Positions 13,345 through 15,592 of a stretch of DNA of 15,592 bases are shown piece by piece. The translations under genes were made by a program, and so were the position numbers. The stretch is from Hyphomicrobium sp. GTDB taxonomy: Bacteria; Pseudomonadota; Alphaproteobacteria; Rhizobiales; Hyphomicrobiaceae. The stretch covers positions 1-15,592 of the forward strand of contig JAUWCP010000031.1 of the NCBI GenBank assembly GCA_030609245.1, read 5' to 3'. The notes below the pieces were generated by a model. That model was not told where the DNA came from, searched no databases, and saw nothing but the letters and a program-made list of their open reading frames with translations. Within the stretch, counting starts at the first letter, position 1. Every line of letters begins with the position of its first letter.

Positions 13345-14355
13345 CTAAAGCAGCTTTCCCATGGCGACCGCGGTGTCGAGCATCCTGTTGGAGAAGCCCC
13401 ACTCGTTATCGTACCAAGATAGTACGCGCCCAAGCCGGCCGTTGACGATCTGCGTCTGGGTGGAATCGAAATTCGACGAAAAGGGCGAGTGGTTGAAATC
13501 GATCGAAACCAGTTCTTCTGTCACGTAGTCCAGCACGCCTTTCATCTGCTGCTGAGCTGCGTGCTCCATCGCCTGGTTGATCTCTTCGACCGTGGTCTCA
13601 CGGCCGGGGATGAAATTCAGGTCGACAACTGAGACGTTCGGCGTCGGCACGCGGATCGCCGTGCCGTCGAGCTTGCCTTTGAGCTCGGGCAGCACGAGGC
13701 CGACGGCGGAGGCCGCACCCGTCGACGTTGGTATCATGGACAGTCCCGCCGCGCGTGCGCGGCGCATGTCCTTGTGCGCCTGATCGAGGATGCGCTGGTC
13801 GTTGGTGTAGGCGTGTATCGTCGTCATGAAACCCGACTGTATACCAACGAGGTCGTTCAGCACTTTCGCGACAGGGGCGAGACAATTCGTTGTGCACGAG
13901 GCGTTCGAAACGATCTTGTCGTCGGCAGTGAGCTTGTCGTGGTTCACGCCGTAGACCACCGTGATGTCGGCCCCCTTTGACGGCGCGGAGACAAGCACGC
14001 GCTTGGCGCCAGCATCAAGGTGCACCGTGGCCTTGTCCTTGTCCGTAAAAATTCCGGTGCACTCCATGACGATGTCGACGCCGAGCTCTTTCCAAGGCAG
14101 CTTGGTGGGGTCTCTTTCAGCCAGCACCTTGACGGGCGCGCTCAAACCGACATCCATCAGATCGCCGTCGACCTTCACTTGGCCGGGGAACCGTCCGTGA
14201 ACGCTGTCATATTTGAACAAGTGAGCATTATCCTTGGCGGGCACCAGATCGTTGATGGCGACGAAGTGAATGTCGCTGCGCTGGGCCTCGGCGGCCGCGC
14301 GCAGCACGTTTCTGCCGATGCGGCCGAATCCAGAGATCGCGACTTTCACTGCCAT
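13345..14355 (-). CDS. gap: Type I glyceraldehyde-3-phosphate dehydrogenase
   Basis: GAPDH oxidatively phosphorylates glyceraldehyde 3-phosphate to 1,3-bisphosphoglycerate, reducing NAD+. The 336-residue product has the normal length. The nucleotide site is SGFGRIGR (8-15); Asn35-Asp36 (AINDL) favours NAD+ over NADP+. The catalytic Cys154 (SNASCTTNC) and His181 (TTIHAYT) are present, as is WYDNEWGFSNRM near the end. The start ATG at 14353-14355 has an excellent ribosome binding site, GGGAGGA at 14360-14366, which rules out the longer open frame to 14412. A promoter with consensus TTGACA lies about 105 bp upstream. The sirtuin gene follows by 18 bp. Confidence 0.97.
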   Translation of the reverse strand: MAVKVAISGFGRIGRNVLRAAAEAQRSDIHFVAINDLVPAKDNAHLFKYDSVHGRFPGQVKVDGDLMDVGLSAPVKVLAERDPTKLPWKELGVDIVMECTGIFTDKDKATVHLDAGAKRVLVSAPSKGADITVVYGVNHDKLTADDKIVSNASCTTNCLAPVAKVLNDLVGIQSGFMTTIHAYTNDQRILDQAHKDMRRARAAGLSMIPTSTGAASAVGLVLPELKGKLDGTAIRVPTPNVSVVDLNFIPGRETTVEEINQAMEHAAQQQMKGVLDYVTEELVSIDFNHSPFSSNFDSTQTQIVNGRLGRVLSWYDNEWGFSNRMLDTAVAMGKLL

Positions 14356-14359
14356 CTTT

Positions 14360-14366
14360 TCCTCCC
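14360..14366 (-). promoter_or_regulatory. gap ribosome binding site
   Basis: GGGAGGA, read on the minus strand, lies four bases before the gap ATG. It closely matches the anti-16S consensus and decides the start in favour of 14355 over an in-frame ATG at 14412. Confidence 0.8.
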
Positions 14367-14414
14367 TGCAGGTGCTCTTGTCGAAATACGTGGTGGCGGA
14401 ATTTGTCGCCAAAA

Positions 14415-14432
14415 CGGGGCATTTGCGCCCCG
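14415..14432 (-). other. Hairpin in the gap 5' leader
   Basis: On the minus strand CGGGGC and GCCCCG form a 6-bp stem with a GCAAAT loop, followed by GTTTTGG. It lies in the about 97-nt leader between the predicted gap transcription start and the ribosome binding site. The four-base T-run is short, so it could be a weak attenuator or an mRNA-stability structure. Confidence 0.35.
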
Positions 14433-14459
14433 GCGTTGCCTGAAGCGAAAAGCGTGGCC

Positions 14460-14488
14460 ATTAACTTGACGTCACCAAGCCCTGTCAA
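14460..14488 (-). promoter_or_regulatory. gap promoter, sigma-70 type
   Basis: On the minus strand the -35 is TTGACA (14483-14488, perfect consensus), and the -10-like hexamer is GTTAAT (14460-14465), separated by 17 bp. Transcription would start near 14453. An 8-bp perfect palindrome TGACGTCA lies at 14467-14474 within the spacer and could bind a regulator. No known operator is recognised. Confidence 0.6.
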
Positions 14489-14576
14489 TGAGGCATACCT
14501 CGCCAGCTGATTCTGACCTAAAACTTTGCACTTTTGCGATTTCTTGTGGGGTACGTGGCGCGCACGGCTTCGTTTG

Positions 14577-14605
14577 TTGACGCGTGCGAGCCGGTGCCAA
14601 TAAGG
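14577..14605 (+). promoter_or_regulatory. Putative promoter of the coiled-coil/zapA genes
   Basis: TTGACG (14577-14582) is a good -35. A weaker -10-like ATAAGG follows at 14600-14605 with a 17-bp spacer. The start site would be near 14612, giving a leader of about 65 nt. The poor -10 keeps this tentative. Confidence 0.35.
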
Positions 14606-14677
14606 TCATGTTTTTTCAGGGGACGCGCGGATCGCCCGAGGCCACTGGGCGAGAGCGGGGAAGTGGGAATTTGGCGG

Positions 14678-14932
14678 ATGGCTCAGCGCAAAGCGAAGAC
14701 GGCCAAACGGCCAGCAAAGCGGCCGTCCCGGACCACAAAAGCGGCTTCTGAGGCCAAGCTGAAGCTTGAGACACGAATCAAGTCCTTGGAAAAAGAGCGC
14801 GAACGTTTAAAGGCCCGGCTGGAGGTAGCGGGTGAGCGCACCGCCAGCCTTGAACAAGGCCGTGATGATGTAGTCAATCGCATTGATTGGGTTATCGATT
14901 CGCTGCATAACGCCATCGAAAGCGAAGCCTGA
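14678..14932 (+). CDS. Small coiled-coil protein upstream of zapA (DUF4164-like)
   Basis: An 84-residue protein. The first about 28 residues are basic and rich in Lys, Arg and Ala. The next stretch (LKLETRIKSLEKERERLKARLEVAGERTASLEQ, about 30-64) has leucine/hydrophobic spacing typical of a coiled coil, and the rest (VVNRIDWVIDSLHNAI) is an amphipathic helix. A small coiled-coil protein of this kind sits just before zapA in many Hyphomicrobiales genomes, from memory, and is sometimes called DUF4164. A role with ZapA in cell division is an inference from context. The start ATG at 14678 is preferred; the frame is open to 14534 but the upstream part does not look like protein. The Shine-Dalgarno sequence is weak. 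It ends 42 bp before zapA. Confidence 0.8.
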   Translation: MAQRKAKTAKRPAKRPSRTTKAASEAKLKLETRIKSLEKERERLKARLEVAGERTASLEQGRDDVVNRIDWVIDSLHNAIESEA

Positions 14933-14974
14933 TTCGTTTGATGGAGCCGCGCAAGGATGCGCTGGCAGGGGGCG

Positions 14975-15292
14975 ATGGGCCAAGTTGCAATCAATCTGAA
15001 CGGACGTTTCTTCCGCTTCGATTGCGGAGATGACGAGGAGGCGCGCCTAAAGGAGCTTGCCGCCTATGTCAGATCGCGTGTGGAGGATCTAACGCGCGAG
15101 TTAGGCAATGTGGGCGAGCAACGCCTACTGCTGATGGCCGCGCTTTACATTGCCGATGAGCTTTGGGACGCTCGTGCCGAGGCCGCCGCCAAAAGCAAGC
15201 CCGAGACTGTGAAGGGGCAGCCGCCTCACGCAGTTGCGCCGGCTGCCAAAAGCGACGAGCCGGCTGCGGGATCTGGCAACGCATCATCTTAG
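14975..15292 (+). CDS. zapA: Cell division protein ZapA
   Basis: ZapA binds FtsZ filaments and promotes Z-ring assembly at mid-cell. The 105-residue product starts with the family beta-hairpin domain MGQVAINLNGRFFRFDCGDDEE and then helix ARLKELAAYVRSRVEDL. The second helix is RLLLMAALYIADELWDARAEA, the dimer coiled coil. The last about 35 residues are a low-complexity Ala/Pro/Lys/Ser tail. The ATG at 14975 matches the family start (Met-x-Gln-Val) and is favoured over the in-frame ATG at 14957. The AGGGGG before it is close, about 2 nt away. The gene is followed by 6S RNA and the cyclo-ligase, the classic zapA-ssrS-ygfA order. Confidence 0.93.
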   Translation: MGQVAINLNGRFFRFDCGDDEEARLKELAAYVRSRVEDLTRELGNVGEQRLLLMAALYIADELWDARAEAAAKSKPETVKGQPPHAVAPAAKSDEPAAGSGNASS

Positions 15293-15296
15293 GTTT

Positions 15297-15314
15297 TCAC
15301 GCGCTTTCGCGTGA
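15297..15314 (+). terminator. Hairpin after zapA, possible terminator
   Basis: TCACGCG (15297-15303) and CGCGTGA (15308-15314) form a perfect 7-bp stem with a CTTT loop, four bases after the zapA stop. The following CATTTGG is a poor T-run, so termination would be weak. It ends just before the -35 of the 6S RNA promoter. Confidence 0.4.
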
Positions 15315-15317
15315 CAT

Positions 15318-15346
15318 TTGGAAAACTCGCGTTCCACGGTTACAAT
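15318..15346 (+). promoter_or_regulatory. 6S RNA promoter
   Basis: A -35-like TTGGAA (15318-15323) and a -10 TACAAT (15341-15346, five of six to consensus) are separated by an ideal 17 bp. The start would fall at about 15353, at the first base of the closing stem of the RNA. Confidence 0.65.
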
Positions 15347-15352
15347 AGAATC

Positions 15353-15508
15353 AGCTGCGGGGCTCGTTTGAAGCACATATGTTCCCCGGGGCCTATAAGA
15401 TCCGAACGGGAGCTGTCCCTGCCGGAGTCGTGGCTTCGGACACATGGCGCCCACCTACTTTTTGTAGGAACCACGCGGGATCATTTGCTTCGACGGCCAC
15501 CGCGGCTA
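15353..15508 (+). ncRNA. ssrS: 6S RNA
   Basis: 6S RNA mimics an open promoter, binds sigma-70 RNA polymerase and represses transcription in stationary phase. The location between zapA and the cyclo-ligase gene is the classic one. The ends pair: AGCTGCGG at 15353-15360 with CCGCGGCT at 15500-15507 (one G-U pair), and GAAGCA at 15370-15375 with TGCTTC at 15486-15491. The middle has the conserved-looking GTTCCCC...GGGAGCTGTCCCTG region and a hairpin CCTAC-TTTTT-GTAGG at 15454-15468 that is typical of alphaproteobacterial 6S RNA, as I recall. The length of about 156 nt fits the group. A good promoter sits at the 5' end. The exact 3' end is inferred from pairing; the RNA may be processed. Confidence 0.88.
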
Positions 15509-15525
15509 TCTTCTTTGCTTTCCTC

Positions 15526-15592
15526 ATGACAGTGGACGAAAAATCGGCGGCGAGGACTGAGGCGCGCGCCCGGCGCGCCGCCGCTCACGCCA
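15526..15592 (+). CDS. 5-formyltetrahydrofolate cyclo-ligase, N-terminal fragment
   Basis: Only the first 22 codons (MTVDEKSAARTEARARRAAA...) are present; the gene runs past the window's right edge. The enzyme converts 5-formyl-THF to 5,10-methenyl-THF using ATP. The call rests on the ssrS-ygfA order and on the Ala/Arg-rich N-terminal helix (ARTEARARR) that resembles the family's start. The ATG at 15526 lies about 17 bp after the end of 6S RNA. No clear Shine-Dalgarno sequence is visible, so the start is uncertain. It may be co-transcribed with 6S RNA as in E. coli. Confidence 0.65.
   Translation, partial: MTVDEKSAARTEARARRAAAHA

Larger units (their letters stand above)
14356..14677. other. 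Divergent regulatory region between gap and the zapA cluster
   Basis: These 322 bp contain no convincing gene. Downward to gap there is a promoter (14460-14488), a leader hairpin (14415-14432) and the ribosome binding site (14360-14366). Upward to the coiled-coil gene there is a weak promoter (14577-14605) and a 6-bp hairpin, TCGCCC at 14632-14637 with GGGCGA at 14647-14652. The open frame from 14534 into the coiled-coil gene is probably leader rather than protein. Confidence 0.55.

Noticed and set aside
14509..15352. GANTC (CcrM-type) sites at 14509, 14931 and 15348 near division genes and the 6S promoter
   Set aside because: Three sites in about 850 bp is no more than expected by chance, so no link with cell-cycle methylation can be claimed.

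Overview
The window looks like a core chromosomal segment of an alphaproteobacterium, most likely order Hyphomicrobiales (Rhizobiales). The reasons are the high G+C content, a TIGR02301-type protein known only from Alphaproteobacteria, the order HDAC-like hydrolase / xseB / dxs / tlyA / RlmD-like methyltransferase, and the alphaproteobacterial arrangement coiled-coil protein / zapA / 6S RNA / 5-formyl-THF cyclo-ligase. I see no insertion sequence, phage gene, CRISPR array, tRNA or rRNA. Genes are closely packed and on both strands.

Layout. 1-116: no gene seen. 117-536 (-): secreted TIGR02301 protein, divergent from a SRAP (HMCES/YedK) DNA-crosslink protein at 621-1304 (+), with a LexA-box-like site between them. 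1332-2774 (-): FAD/metal D-2-hydroxyacid dehydrogenase of the D-2-hydroxyglutarate dehydrogenase type. 2933-3100 (+): small membrane or secreted peptide with a probable TTG start. 3127-4083 (-): Sua5-type threonylcarbamoyl-AMP synthase. 4191-7939 (+): an unrecognised exported protein with two C-terminal membrane helices, an HSDL2-like short-chain dehydrogenase, an HDAC-like zinc hydrolase and the exonuclease VII small subunit XseB. 7940-8225: a gap without a convincing gene but with several hairpins. 8226-10148 (+): dxs, first step of the MEP isoprenoid pathway. 10161-10586 (-): DUF4399 lipoprotein. 10660-12625 (+): tlyA and an RlmD/RumA-like methyltransferase, overlapping by 8 nt. 12622-14355 (-): gap followed by a cobB-type sirtuin. 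14356-14677: two divergent promoter regions. 14678-15592 (+): coiled-coil protein, zapA, 6S RNA and the first 22 codons of a 5-formyltetrahydrofolate cyclo-ligase.

How the genes fit together. Most are housekeeping: translation fidelity (Sua5, TlyA, RlmD-like), DNA maintenance (SRAP, XseB), isoprenoid precursors (Dxs), glycolysis (Gap), Z-ring assembly (ZapA) and global transcription control (6S RNA). Two unrelated lysine-deacylase-type enzymes occur within 7 kb: a zinc-dependent HDAC-like protein and an NAD-dependent sirtuin. The sirtuin appears co-transcribed with NAD-dependent GAPDH.

I did not find a clearly new defence or mobile system. The most promising unexplained items are the unrecognised two-helix exported protein paired with the HSDL2-like dehydrogenase, the structured xseB-dxs gap, a 16-bp perfect palindrome before the HDAC-like gene, and the gap-cobB operon with its structured leader.
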